DNA of 64,000 nt from Pelodera strongyloides (lineage: Eukaryota; Nematoda; Chromadorea; Rhabditida; Rhabditidae): the NCBI GenBank assembly GCA_036852015.1, contig JAANDG010000157.1:124001-188000 (forward strand). Reading direction: 5' to 3'. Below, one piece after another: positions 47,041-59,923 of this stretch (positions are counted from its first letter, which is position 1; every line of letters starts with the position of its first letter). The notes beneath the pieces are model-generated. The model was given only the letters and a program-made list of their open reading frames with translations. It did not search any database and was not told where the DNA came from. The position numbers and the translations under genes are program-made.

Positions 47041-48207
47041 TTCAGAACGGCGATCATGTTTGAAGAGCCTCGCGATATCGAGTTCAATGTATTTATGCTA
47101 AGTGAGCTCGAATTGAGCTCTATTTTTTTATTCTAATAATACTAATTTGCATACGATGCATGGGACTGAGTTATTCAAAAACCGGCTGTTATACCGCTCT
47201 AAAAACACAAATGACATATTTCTACAATCCACCGTATTTTCAGATAATCCACCGTATTCTGTCACACCCATCGGATAGTACGGAGGTGAACCTCGTCTTT
47301 GCCAACAGTACAGCCGATGATGTTTTCCTCAAGTTGGTTTTTTTTCCTTTTCCCCGTTCCAGTTTCTTCCTTTTTTTCTTAGTTCCCATAGTTTTAAATT
47401 TTATTTTCAATTAATTGAGACACATTTTGTAGAAGTGTTTTATTTGCTGCTTTATTGAATCCGTATATATCCGATACAGATGTGCTCTATATGTAGCCAA
47501 ATTTGTAAAATTAACACGTTTTTAAAACTTAGATAGAAATAAAACCTTATGTTTTCATTTTTTCACATTTTCAGGGACTATTTGGATGATTTGGAGCAAA
47601 GGAGTAATGGAAGACTTCACATCTGGTATGCTGTAAGCAGAGACCCCGCTCCGGAATGGCAATACTCTGTCGGAAGGTAATAATACAATCATTCGACTCT
47701 TGGAAAGAACGAAACGCCTTAGGATAAGATTTATTTTTACAATTTATTGTCTACAACAATTCTATCATACTTTATCAGAAGGCAACCCTAAGGCGTGCAT
47801 TCTAAAACAACTAGTAAGTATTGTTGAGAGACCAGACTGACTAGGATTTACATTTAAGGTTTATATAAATTACGCAAAGATATAGATAGTAAAGACTAAT
47901 CTATATAGTATATACACGATGTTTTTCAATCAGTATGGCACATGTACGGACGGTATTTTGAACTGTGAAATGCATTTCGAGCATTCCCACATAGAAAGGC
48001 ACTCTTGCCACATCAGACACGTGTCATACCTCTTTAAAGTTAGTATTTTCCTATTTCAGAGTCGATTTTCCTATGTTGAAGCGGCATCTCTCTGCTCCCT
48101 CAGACGACCATTTGGTGTTCCTTTGCGGACCAAAGGGATTTATATCGAATGCTTCTGCAGTACTGGGTAGAATTGGACATAATTCAGATAATGTTATTCA
48201 TCTTTAG
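47041..48207 (+). CDS. Possible chimeric gene: 5' end of next gene fused to reductase exons 6-8
   Basis: At 47041-47088 a copied acceptor, ATG (47056) and 11 codons (MFEEPRDIEFN) of the gene at 52318 are cut by the duplication junction, which places GTATTT right after a whole codon. The copied reductase exons 47244-47332, 47575-47676 and 48060-48207 keep their splice sites, and exon 6 begins in phase 0. Splicing 47088 to 47244 would give a 123-residue protein with the NADH-binding half (VNLVFANS, CGPKGF) but no FAD domain and no membrane anchor. The donor AAT|GTATTT is not strong. If it is not used, the exons are a silent reductase fragment. Differences from the parent include LEEKSNG to LEQRSNG and Ile to Val changes. 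Confidence 0.6.
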
Positions 48208-49370
48208 GGAAATTCAGATCTGGAACCAATTTTGCACTGTCCCTACCCTAATCATGACGTTGGTCTTATGTATCCACTTCTAGTATCGATTGATATGTAT
48301 TGATTTTAATTTTTATTGGATAAGATCAAAAGCCGGCCAAGATAGGATTTTTTTCACGAAGCCGTGCTACGTTTATGATTGTTATAGGTAGATGCTTTAT
48401 TTATAGCTCAAATATGAAGAAAAACTGGCATAGACTTGGAAAATTAAAAACTATCACATTCCAAATCATATCATTATATTTTAAATGAAAGAATTTCAGC
48501 TTATTTTACAATAACTATTCATGTGAACCAACGTTTCTTTGTTTGCGGTGGATTTATAATTTTAATTTTAAATACTAGCATTTGTTAGCTCGAACGAAGT
48601 TAATTTTCTCTTTAATACTGAAAGCTTTACGGCTTTACTGGTTGTACATTGCTAATAAAAGGTATTTATTACTACTTTAATTTATTATGGTTAGCCATAT
48701 GATTCACCCTATAGTTTCTTATCGTTAGAACAAAGTTTCTGTTCATGTCATACAATATTAGAGGTTTTTGTGTTGTAAAGGGTTTTCACACGTAGCAAAA
48801 GTGAACCTTAGAACAGGCATGTGTCTGATGTAGCACCATACAGTAGTTGGGCACATCGGTTTCATAAATTCATAAGGCTCATGGTTCACTACTACCGAAT
48901 ATCAAGAAACGGAAGAAAATATCCTAGATGAGCACGCATTGAAACGTATTGGTACTCAGATATTCAAACCATTGAATAATGTGAAAACCCTATGAACTTT
49001 GCATTTAATCATGAAACGTATGCGAGATGTTCACACTTACACTAGGCAAGCAAATTGTTATCGCGATTACGGCCGTATATAAGACTAAAATCAGTGGATA
49101 ACCCTCAATTTCATACTATTTCAAGGATTCAATAAACGAAGTACTTCCGTTTATGCATGTGAGTTAACTTCACGTGTATTACTTATTTATACGAAACTAT
49201 GATATTGGTTATTAATTACGGTAGCTTAATTTCTAGCAGCTTCTAACCGAAAACGACCGAAAATGTTCGACATCTTTATTTTATTGATTCTTATAAAAGA
49301 AACGTCAGATCGAAAGTCAAAAATAGGCGGACTCAACTCGGCTCAATGCTGAACCAGTTTTTTTTTTCAG

Positions 49371-51875
49371 AATCAAAATTAATGTGGATAAAACTCGAAA
49401 CAAACTTGAAAACATTTCGTATAACCGTCGAAGAATTATGCCGAGCCACTGGAAAGGTACTTTAAAATTAATCTTTAAAAATGAACGAACTTGCCTTGAA
49501 TAATTCTATAAAGATTTGCTCCGAGATTGCGTCGTCACCTAAAGGTAAAGGGGAACGAAAGGTCGGCGGCAGGTGCGCCACTTGTGTGCCATCTAACCCT
49601 GTACCCATACGCTCATACCTGAACCTGACGCCTTGCGTTTCCAACTTCGTGGGTTAACCGTCACGAACTGGTGCTCCTTTTTTCAATGCGGTTATAGGGA
49701 TTGCGTAAAAATGTTTTTAATTTACCGATTCTTTTTCTCAGACCTCCTGGCCGTCCACGGTCGATCTGCGCCTCTTCTCTATGACTTCTGTCGCCGCTTT
49801 TGTGAAGTACTTGAGTGAACCATCAACCCGGGTCAGACATATTTTACAGTTAAATTTTCATTTTACTTTATAAATATACAATGTTTGACAGTTTGATTAA
49901 AATATGTTCGATACTATAGAAACAGTTTACAATGGGCAAATTCGATGGGTTGTTTTCGTACCATAAATTCCATAAAACTTGTGATGGAGGCTAAGACCAT
50001 ATTGGGTAAGGACCAATGTGAACCCTAAGGTCCTTACTAAGATCCCTAAGGTCTTTATTTATGAGGATAACATTGACTTTCAGGTTGTTTTCAATCCATC
50101 GACTCTTCCGGATATTTACGACTTGGCCGAAGCAATGGGTTGTGACGGGTTGAAGAGAAGCTTAGAAAAGGTGCACAATTAGTGTTTATTTATTCGGACG
50201 CCACCATAGTTTATCTCGCTCTTTTTTATCTTAATCTTTAAAACTATGTCTTTCCTCTCTGTTTTTATGTCTCTCTCAATCTCTATTCCTTTGCCCTATC
50301 TCTCCACAAGATTCCTACACAAGGCAAGCGTGACTAATTTTAGCACGTCGCGAAAGCAAGAACCAGCGTCGCGTGTCTTATCCATTAAAGTGATATAACA
50401 CCAGTTTTTGAAAGTATGTTGGACAGCCCCATTCCGATATATTGTATGAATACAAATAGAATAAAAAATCTCACAATGTCACGCAGTTATCTGCATACAC
50501 CACATCCACATGACATGGGAATGCAGTTTCCAACATACGTTTGGACAACCGGTCGTTATAATATTTTAACGCATTTTCATTCCCAGGTACTGTTATGTCC
50601 CCTGCAAAGTGCCGAGCGTATGTGTCTTTCTCTGTCTTCCCTCACAGACCGACCACTTCCGTGGGAAGTAGAAAAAGTGCTCACGGATAGACTGGCGAGA
50701 AACTTCCAGGTGAGACCTTTTTGACTTGGTGCAGCATACGGTGTTTCCGGTTACCGTCGAAAGTCCTCGTAAGGACTACTGTACTGTAGATTATAGTCTC
50801 TGCGAGATCAATTTTCAGCGCAGCTTACAGTTTACATAGTTTTCTAAACGCATACTATAAGGAACATGACTTAATGTGTTAACGGTAAGCTTTTTCCTAT
50901 AATTTATAATTCTCTATTTTAGTCCATTTCTACTTCAACAATGTTCCGACGAATTCCACCGCGGATTGCATGCGATTTATTACAAAGGTGATTGAAAGAT
51001 ACCGATTCAGCATATCCCCTTTTATATGCTCATAGTATATGCATACTCACTTAGTAAAAAAAACTCATAGTATATGCATGAATACTCATAGTGTATGCAT
51101 ACTCATTTACTGTAAAAAACGTGAGTCTCTCCTCCCCACTTCGATAAGGAAAGGCTCCCGCATACAGCCGATATATGCCCCAAGAAGAAAATAAAAATTT
51201 AAATATTTAGTAAATGGTCCACGTTCAGGTGTGACCTTCCCGTGAAAAGTGAGCTTGAAGTTGCAATGTGCGCCCTTCATTGGTTAAAGGAACGACATGA
51301 CGCACTGCAACATTTTTATACGGTGGGTAGTAGGACATGGGCATACAGTAGCCAGTATACTACGGTGCTTTGCTTACCAATGCATTGTACGTCTGTTAGG
51401 GTACTCATGAGATAAGGGGCATAATCGTTTTACTCTAGCACGGACGTCTATTTCCTCCGAAATATAACTTTGTTCCTTCCTAACTGTTCATTTCCCCAAA
51501 AAAGTTCCGTAACCGAAATCCCCATTGGTAATCTTTCCCAGTTCAGGTAATGTGTGCAGTCCGCGTGGGCCGAATGTCCCCAGCAGAAAGGGCCGAATTT
51601 GAGGAGAAAGTGAATACAATGACCACCTCTTATGTTACTAATTCATGCCAGGTGAAGAACCCGTACTCTTATATTACCTGTCCACTGCGCGAACTAATAA
51701 ACATTTAGTTTTTTTTGCCAAGTGATTGATTTTATTCCAGCTTCTTCCCCTCCTACACATTCTCTTCAACGAAGTCGATTCGGCACGATGTTGCGTTTTA
51801 TCGGAACACCTCCGAATGGGATATACAAGATGCGGACAAATTGCGCCCAAAGCACGGAAGACTGAGATTACGTAA
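49371..51875 (+). CDS. BTB/BACK-like protein, copy 2
   Basis: Same eight-exon structure as copy 1: 49371-49456 (ATG 49382), 49742-49831, 50084-50170, 50587-50709, 50923-50987, 51229-51322, 51547-51651 and 51741-51875, 257 residues. All splice sites and the stop are kept, and exon lengths are identical, so both copies can make protein. Changes include His to Leu in exon 1, Ala to Ser and Ala to Thr in exon 2, and Thr-Asp or Gln-Lys type changes near the C-terminus. The exon 2 acceptor is the consensus CTCAG. Confidence 0.72.
50398..50575. mobile_element. Degenerate family A-like element in BTB-like intron 3
   Basis: CCAGTTTTTGAAAGTATGTTGG at the left and CCGGTCGTTATA at the right resemble the family. 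The counterpart in copy 1 (about 45205-45300) is shorter. Confidence 0.35.
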
Positions 51876-52307
51876 GATTTACGTAAACAACAGGGTTTCT
51901 TGAAAATTAAGACATTGTATTTTGGGACAGTAGTGAGACTAACGTTTTTGAATTATTAGCCAATTAACTGCGATAGCCACTGCGTTCGTTTAAGTGTACC
52001 TTACATCACTACACCAAGTGTCTGTGTGATGTTTCTGAGGTGTCCTTTCGCAAAACATGGCGCACTGGAAAATGTGGTGCACAGAGGTGCAGTGTGGTGT
52101 AGTGTGTTGCTGTAGTAGTGGTGCAGCGTAGAATTAGCCCTGCGTTACCTCCACCAGCCATGTATTGCCGTGCTAAACTAAACACGCAATACTGTTCATC
52201 TGTATGCATCATCTGATTTCATGCGGTACGCGTGACGACCCTATCATTTTTTCCTCAATAAATTCTGCCCATCAGTTTAATAAAAAAAAAATAGTTTTTT
52301 TATTTAG

Positions 52308-54980
52308 AACGGCGATAATGTTTGAAGAGCCTCGCGATATCGAGTTCAATGACAACGAATTGCAGTTGAAGAAATGTGACAAACGTGAGTAGCTGACTAA
52401 TAGTTTAGTCTTAACGCTTAGTGAGTGCAGCGCAAAGCAAGTTTGCCGCACAGGATTTGCTGCTGCATAGAAGAAATGACGCGTCTACTACCCGCGGCAC
52501 ACCAATTTTCGCGCAGCCTTCGTATGGTTATGCCCTTGCGCCTCCCAAGTTTCCGAAAGAATATGGATTTTGCTAAAGGATAACAGCGGCCTTTTTTGTC
52601 GTTAGCAACTTTATGTTTTTAATTCTATATTTTAATTGCAGAAGGCGAGTGCAACTTACGCATGATGTCCGCTTACCATTGCGCACACAGAAGGGTAAAA
52701 CGTTTCGTTTATTTTATTTTTTTATTTTTGTTATGAATACTATTATTTAAAGTGATTCTCGCTGGTTAATTATAACCCGAAGTTACCCGAAGGTCCATTA
52801 TGTTGTTATCAGTGAGCTCGCTAGTTACCCTGAGTCCATAGTGTTTGATTCTTGGATTCCACATTACTGTAGCTAATGAAAATCTTACTGTAAAAATGCT
52901 CCCCCTTCGTTCAGAAACCAGGCGAGCGTTCCACACGAAAAGAGCGCCGAATTGAACGTGAAAAGGAAGATTTCGAGCGATTTGGAAAGGTATGGTTACC
53001 GTCGGTTTATCGTTTACTTATCAGCACACTCAACGGCCTCAAATGTGATCTGCGGTCAGCAGTATGCTTGGTTTTTCTTATAATTATCCTACACAGGAAA
53101 GTGGAAACCCCGATATGGCCCCGATTATTTTGGAATAAACCCCGATATGACCCCGATCCTTCCAAAAAACCCCGATCTGGCCCCGATCACGTCCCGCAAA
53201 AAGCCCGATCACGAATAATCGGGGCCATATCGGGAACAGTTCCCAATATAACCCCGATTATTTCAAAAAACCCCGATATGGCCCCGATTATTTGTCGAAA
53301 AACCCCGATATGGCCCCGATCATTTCCAAAAAACCCCGATATGACCCCGATTTTTTCCAGAAAACCCCGATATGACCCCGATCACGGCCCGATTTTTTGG
53401 GGGACGTGATCGGGGCCATATCGGGGTTTTTGATTTCCCACGTAATTATCGGCTCTCCCGGGGTACGAATTATGAACCGCTGAGCGTCTGAGCTGGTAGG
53501 AACAGTGCCTTTGAGCCTTTGAGTCTCCACTCTGTCACTTTTTGTAATATATAATTTATCAGAAATTACAGAACATATGCCTATTCCAGAACCTGGAGCG
53601 TCTACAAACCGAGAGTCCCGAAAAGGTCGCGAAACTTGTTGTACTGAAGAGAAAAGGCCAGGTTCGTATTTATTTTTAGCTGAAAATATATCAACTACAA
53701 ACTATGAACTACACTTACGCACTACTGCTTCATCAAGAACACTTATTGTAGTTTGATTTTCTCTATTTAGGACAATAAGATCCCGTCTCTGTCGAAAACT
53801 CAGACTGACAGTAACTCATGTGAAGATAATGGGAAAATGCAGGAGAGGGACGAGAGTGAGGAGACGGAGAGGGACAAGGGTAGAAAGAGAGCTTACAAAG
53901 AAAAAGAGGGAATGAAAGCGCGAGATTACTGTAAGGAAATGAAGTCGAAGCATGGATACTGTAAGGATTGTGCCAGAGAGGTCAAAGGTCACGGCAGAAA
54001 GGTCAAACTTCAAAGTACAACGACCAAAGATCAAAGCACAAACATCAAAGGACAGAGAACTTCCCCAAGCCGACGACTGGTTCAGGCCTCTCGGGATAAT
54101 TCTCCCAGGCGATCGAGGGATGAGCCGAGAGGTGAACAATCATGGAAAAATGTCGGGGAATCCCTGCCCCGGGGATCCTCTGGGAATAAATCTCCCCAAA
54201 AGAATTCCTCACCTGACAAATACAACAAATTGGCCCAAAAGTTCCTGGAAAATAGTGAGAAATCGTCGAGAAAGACCAACCAGGATAAGAGTAATAAGAC
54301 TGAGAATAAGGGAATGAATAAATCAAGGCGATCACCAAAACGAGAACCGGGACACAAGGACACGAACTATAGTCCATATATAAGTGAGGGGACGAGGAGT
54401 TCGAGAGCTAAATCTTTGAAGCAAGATCGGAGAAGCATTGACAATGAAACTATTAAGAAAATAGAATTAGAAGCGAAGACAAAGCTGGGAAATGGCTCGA
54501 TTAATGGACAAGATCTGAGAAGTGGAGCTGCGGGATCCACTAGTGAGATTTATTGATTGATTGATTGCGTTTATTTATTGCTTATTCATTTATTGATTTA
54601 TTTATTGATTGCTTTTATTGCTTACTGAGATACGCTATGTAAAGGAGCCGTTTTCAAGATTAGATAGCGAAATGGTCAATGAAAAACTATGAAATTTACT
54701 TGAATTTAGGAAAACTAATGGAATAAGTAGTAGGACGAACTCAGCATAAATGATTATTCGTGCCAAGCACTCACTATAAGGCTTTATCGATGTCTTATGA
54801 AAGATTGTTACCAAAACTTGATCCATGGTAATTCAGGTGTCGGGGCTGATAGACCTTGACCATTAGCTATACCTTATCCTAATTGCTTAGTCCGTAATCT
54901 AATGGCCCCAATTTCCATTTGCAGAAACTTCGAGTGAATCAACTACAAGCAAAGAGAAGACGACGTCAGCGGAAAAATAA
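52308..54980 (+). CDS. Lys/Ser-rich protein of unknown function
   Basis: Exons 52308-52384 (ATG 52318), 52642-52694, 52915-52989, 53590-53661, 53771-54542 and 54925-54980; 1095 coding nt, 364 residues. If the last donor is skipped the ORF stops at 54556. The N-terminus has CDKQGEC and YHCAHRR, possibly a small metal-binding unit. Exon 3 is a charged helix (RKERRIEREKEDFERF). Exon 5 is highly basic and Ser/Asp/Glu-rich, predicted disordered, with basic clusters such as RRSPKREPGHK that could act as nuclear signals. Exon 4 has three in-frame acceptor choices (53563, 53572, 53590). Family not recognised. It starts right after a TATTTAG acceptor 433 nt downstream of the BTB-like copy, so trans-splicing is possible. 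Confidence 0.68.
53092..53446. mobile_element. Element with internal CCCCGATATGG repeats, copy 2
   Basis: Starts ACACAGGAAAGTGGAAACC like 19145-19375 and ends GATTTCCCACG. Eight or more CCCCGATATGG/CCCCGAT units separated by short A-rich spacers, turning to inverted order at both the middle and the right end. In intron 3 of the Lys/Ser-rich gene. Confidence 0.75.
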
Positions 54981-55862
54981 GAATGTTGCGGATTATTAAA
55001 TAAATTTAAAGGAAAAAATTAAATATAATTAAATTAAATAAATTTAATTAAATAAATTTAAAGGAAAAAAAGGACGGTTATATTGGGCGTTCGTTATAAA
55101 AGTATATACTAAAACTGACGAAACGTCCCAAACAGGCTTTTTTGTATTTCTGTTTTGATATTTAACTTGCAGCTGGACTCATTGTTTGTACTTTGTACTA
55201 CTTTGCGTACTCAATATATAACATTCAGTACAATATTTGTTGGCATAAGCCCATACCCATACATATTTATTCACACAGAATTAATCAAGTAGATGGAGCG
55301 AAGAGGGTGGAAAAATAATAGTAACAACAATAAAAATGAAAATTATGAGGAAACAAGTTGAAGTTAAAGCGAAATACCGGCCGGTTTTTGAAACGCATCT
55401 CAAGTGCTTGCATTCGTATGCATTTATGCAAAGTGGGGTCCAATTGGGGTCTAGTTTTTATTCTGATTTTTGCTCCTTTGCATATGCTGCATAAGAAAGT
55501 AGGTGTACACAATGTGTTTCAAAAACCGACCGGTATTTCGCTTTAAGATAAAAAATATAAATGCAACAACAACAGGTAACAATATAAACACTATAAACAT
55601 AACATACCAGTAGAGGAGTTAAGCAATAGTAACATAAGTCCAAACACACAAAGCCAAAGTATCTAAAAGAAAGCATGACCTAGTGAGACTGCCCACGTGT
55701 TCATAGGGGATAACACGAAATGTTTCAGAAATAGTCATTTTGTTTGGTTCTAAAGTTTTCACTTTTCCTATATCCATTTCTGTCTCAACGGTATAATATG
55801 TAAATTCACGTGATAGAAGTCATATATACTCATAATTCAAAGATACATAGAATAGAGTATGC
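54981..55862. other. Convergent intergenic region
   Basis: Lies between two convergent genes. Contains an AT-rich AAATTTAA-type stretch (55005-55065) and a family A element (55364-55546). No gene seen. Confidence 0.5.
55364..55546. mobile_element. TTAA element, family A
   Basis: 183 bp, TTAA-AGCGAAATACCGGCC to CCGGTATTTCGCT-TTAA, both TTAA intact; one of the best-preserved copies. Confidence 0.88.
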
Positions 55863-58800
55863 TTAGATGCCAAATCTATCCTTGAACTCGGCTCCGTAGT
55901 GTATTTCCTCTCCTTCTACTTTTCTACATTTACGGATGAAAACGCGCTTCTTATCTGGTATGTGCTCAATAGTACACGAATCGAGAGAGTTTTCGATGAG
56001 AAAGGTGTTCACCTGGAAAAAATTTCACTGGGAATTTATATGACAACAGAATCCCCGGAAGCAGCGTAGCTACACTTTACACTTGTAAAATGTCGTGTGG
56101 GACACAGCCACATGGTTTTTTTACTAACAAGTAGTCTTTTTTTCTAATCTCCATTCTATGAGGATTACTCGCTCGGATATATATGCGGGTACTATTTCAT
56201 CTATCTATCTTCGAACGCAATCACAATCTCAGGGCGCTACCACGAGTAGAATGTCCTTTTAGGGACAGGCCCATCAAATTAACCTATATTTACGATTTCG
56301 TCTTAATTTTTATTAAAAGTGTTTATTACAATATATGCAAACCAAAATTTATCGACATTCACCCCGGGGAACTTTTACCGACGAGCGCATCCACAAATGT
56401 ATACCGTTGCCTGGCCCTTCCTCTCGTTGTCTATCCGCTGTGGTTGTCTGCATTCTCGGTTTTTTTCTCTGGCACCTCTTTATTGACCATACTCTCTCAT
56501 GCGTATTTTTGTAACTGTGTTATAACATACGAGAAGTAAAAGAATTATTAGGACTAAATTTATGCACATACGGTACCCTTATGAGTTGGGCTCGTCGTAA
56601 AAAAGTTCCCCGGGGTGAATGTGGCTAAAAATTAGTGTGTATATATTGTAATAAACGCTGCTAATAAAAAATAACATGAAATCGTAAATATATGTTTATT
56701 TTGATGGGCCTGTCCCTTTAAATTCAAAACCGGCACGTACCTTCTCAAGTACATCCTGCAGGAAATTAAGGCACACACATTTGGGCGGATTCATTTCCTT
56801 TTCTTTCAACCCTTGTTGCAGGTTTTCCAGTTCGTCCATAGTTAGCCTCTTCACCTGAAAGAAATAGGTTTCACTTTGGGACACATCGGCTAAGAGGCGG
56901 CCTTGGAGTGGAGCTAAAAATGAAGCTTCCCCGACTTCGTGATCAAACGTGACCCCAGATTCTACATGCTTAATTCTATGTGTGATGATTTTATGTCTGA
57001 ATAAAGTAGTATTCACTCTCCAAAAAAATCTATCTATTTTTGTGTCCTTATAAAGTTACGATAACTAACCGATGTAACTGGTTTGCCGTCCGCTGGTTTT
57101 AGGCCAACGACCACAGAATCGATTCCGACAAGAAAACATTGCAAAAACCATGAGACCGAGAGTGTGATCGGGGCATTCTCCAACGGAGCAACACACGTCT
57201 TGAGCTCCACAGGGTTTGAGTCTGAATAACTTTGGGTGAAAGATGTTCCCCATGAAGCACATACTAACATCATCCAAACATTTGTTTACTTCATTTTATT
57301 TTTCTTTTATAAAATGCAGATTCAAAGGATGCGCTGCATCGGCGAGGTTGGAAGAGCACAAACTTATGCAACGCCAGTTGGCTCACATGCGGTGCTCTTA
57401 CTGGTCTGTGCGCGGATTGCGCGCCATAGATGCACCAATTGGTATTGTAATGCTCTCGCTTTCAACTTTTGCTTTCAACCTTGCAAAGTTAAGTAGTCAC
57501 GTTTAAATTTTGGTGTAAATCATCTAGATTTCCTACCTTGATCAATAGCATCGATTTCGGCCGAATAGAGAAGACGAAAGCTCCTTTCGTTTCGTTCAAT
57601 GCATGAGCTCACAACGTTGTGGTACTTGGTTATCGGACCCAAGGAGTCGGGACGGTTGCGTCTCGCCTGGAAACAAGTAAACATGAGCAAGCTACGAATA
57701 AGACCATTCCTCGTCTATGGATATTCCTTTTGATGGACCAGTTTGTTAGTGTTGTTTTATGAATGAGGCCCGGTTTATATTTCGGTCCAAAATCTGGACG
57801 AAAATATAAACGTGATTGAGACCTGAGAATATGGCCATTTATGAAGTGTTTTCTTACATCAATTCGGCAACAAACCCAGTTTCTGGTGACTCTGCCATGC
57901 CTGTCACATTTATGTATAGATGATGCTCCGGACCGCGTGTAAGTTCAGTTCATTTGGAAAATAGGGAAAATGGCCTACAGCTTACGATTAAAATTAGTAG
58001 TTAAAAAGTTTCACACCTCTGGCCGGTCCACAGTCATCCACTCTTCGAACATAAGTCCGCTGTATTCTCTCTTCTTCCGTTGTACCGCTTTATTCCTGAA
58101 TTGAGACCTAGTATATTTTAATTTCGATATATCAGCTTTTCCACTTTCGTCATTTTTAAGTTTATACACTACACGGCCTACACTCTATTGTTTCTACAAA
58201 AGCCTAAAACATATATTAACAAGAAAAAGTGATCTGTCATCTATCCTATTTAGCTGTGTAGAACCTATAAGTCACTTACAAATAATTACGTGTCTGCTTC
58301 TGTGCCACGTTTCCCAGACCCAGAATGATGACATTCTGATTTTTTAGCCGCGTTGCCACAAATTTCCATTCCTTGTAAGATTTGTACGGTGTAACAGCAA
58401 TAATCGATAATATAGTGCGATAGGTGATAATATCAGCATTGTAGCAAACCTGGCAACATATTGTGTATTCTCAGTTATCTTGAAAAATTACACGCTCAAT
58501 ATATTTTCGCTATGATTTATAGTTGCTCAACTTTATTACCATTCTCTACAGTGTGGTTATTTTTTTAAGGTGACGTCATCTTGTTTATTACGTATATCGA
58601 TTTCAAAAGGAAAAACAATACAATCACCTATGACACCTATGATTTATTTCAGTTAAGTGGCGAAATTGAATTGCGCCATAAGGCTTAAAATATTAATGTA
58701 TTTGACGCACCTCCTTCAAGTTGTCCATTTTGTTCTTATCAGCTTCACTGACAATCCAAGTTTGGAAATGATTTCTGATGGAAACAGTCAGCTGAAATTG

Positions 58801-59706
58801 TTTCATTTCATTACATTACATAAGCAAGATGTGCTTACGTGCAAACTTTATCAGATATTAATGTACGAAAATACATCTCGGCTTCCCGAGAAAATTGGCC
58901 TCCGGGAATTAAAGGCCAGTTCGTTCGGCTTCAGAAATGAATGATCCCGGTGCACCGTTTCCGCGGATTCGGTTGATATAACCCGGTACTCGTTACTCTT
59001 TATCTATTTTGTCTTTAATACATCTATGTATAAACAAGAGATGTGTCTGACACGAGTCTAACAATGAGTATACATATGTTAAAAACTAATTATTGGTTAA
59101 ACGAAATATTAGAGCATAGGAAATATCTGTAAAAAGTCGCTAGTAATTTCAAAGCCAAGATTATTACCCTATTTGGTTGAAGTGATTAAAACCCTACCGC
59201 TATATACATTCGTATGAACTGTTCGTACCGGAAGCCCTTATGCAGGTTCCAGTTCAGATTGTCCTGTCCAATCAGCTCCTCACATAAATGTTTGACTTTA
59301 CTCCGATCGTTATGGAACCTTTTCTCTTTGTCGATCTTGAAAAAAAAGAAAAGATGGAAAGATTTTTGTCTCACAATCAATACAATATGTGAACTAGTTA
59401 AAGCGGAATGCCACCAAGAAAAATCCATCCAATACAGTTTTTTTTTCTCACAAGCACAAAAGGAACATATTTCCATATAATATGTGGAAAATTTGTTGTA
59501 CAACGTACAGAATGTGTTTCGAAAACCACGTGCTATATTGCTTTAGTTGGAAAGGGATGTCATTTCCAAAGATATTACCGAGTACTGTCCAACAACTTTG
59601 GGAGGATGGAAATAGGTCCGGTCCACTTCATTGCTGTCTTCGTCCCTTAGAGGTCTATCGAGCTCGCTTTTGTCGACGATCAGCTCAACATCAATGGGTG
59701 ACATCC
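55863..59706 (-). CDS. Conserved-looking protein of unknown function, complete model
   Basis: Nine exons: 59579-59706 (ATG 59704), 59198-59335, 58711-58791, 58280-58371, 58017-58095, 57537-57666, 57070-57221, 56741-56854 and 55863-56012; 1062 coding nt, 353 residues, all phases consistent. An acceptor-like TGTAG lies two nt before the ATG, hinting at trans-splicing. Features seen: acidic N-terminus (DRPLRDEDSNEVDRTYF), a charged helical part (KEKRFHNDRSKVKHLCEEL), a hydrophobic strand NVIILGLGNVAQKQ that recalls the GLGN signature of SRR1-like proteins, then a hydrophobic stretch SWFLQCFLVGIDSVVVGLKP and a Cys/Lys-rich end (FIRKCRKVEGEE). The SRR1 link rests on one short motif and is weak. 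Two acceptors are AAG rather than CAG. Confidence 0.65.
56257..56721. mobile_element. TTAA palindromic element, family B, in an intron
   Basis: About 465 bp, AGGGACAGGCCCATCA to TGATGGGCCTGTCCCT-TTAA; the left TTAA has mutated. Longer than 262-659 because of a different central part. Lies between the last two exons of the minus-strand gene, ending 20 nt from the exon 8 donor. Confidence 0.8.
59397..59547. mobile_element. Diverged family A element
   Basis: Starts TTAA-AGCGGAATGCC and ends ATATTGCTTTAG with GTGTTTCGAAAACC near the right end. In the first intron of the minus-strand gene. Confidence 0.5.
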
Positions 59707-59817
59707 CTACATGGAGTGATACATTAGGCATGATAGTAAGTGGTAAGTAGAACATAATTGAGCTTTTGGGCATACACGTTTGTATTGACTAAACACACAA
59801 AACATTACAAGGGAACA

Positions 59818-59923
59818 GAATCAAATGTCGTCCAACGGACAAGTTTACGAAAGTATTGAACTGAATAACAGAATCAAATGTCGCCCAACTAACAAGTATT
59901 CGAAAGTATTGAACTGAATGCTC
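59818..59923. repeat. 53-bp tandem repeat, two units
   Basis: Two units beginning GAATCAAATGTCG and ending AGTATTGAACTGAAT, with about six differences. Confidence 0.7.

Larger units (their letters stand above)
41828..47088 (+). repeat. Tandem duplication unit 1 (5.26 kb)
   Basis: Direct repeat of 47089-52350. Contains reductase exons 6-8, BTB-like gene copy 1, and the first 11 codons of the next gene. Homology is high through exons, introns and intergenic sequence. Confidence 0.92.
47089..52350 (+). repeat. Tandem duplication unit 2 (5.26 kb)
   Basis: Second head-to-tail copy. Differences include an indel of about 85 bp in the last BTB-like intron (46316-46400 is absent here), small indels in reductase intron 6, and scattered substitutions. 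The unit ends inside exon 1 of the next gene. Confidence 0.92.

Noticed and set aside
59186..59503. Long minus-strand ORF as a single exon
   Set aside because: Only 59198-59335 is in phase with neighbouring exons; the upstream part is intron and overlaps a diverged TTAA element.
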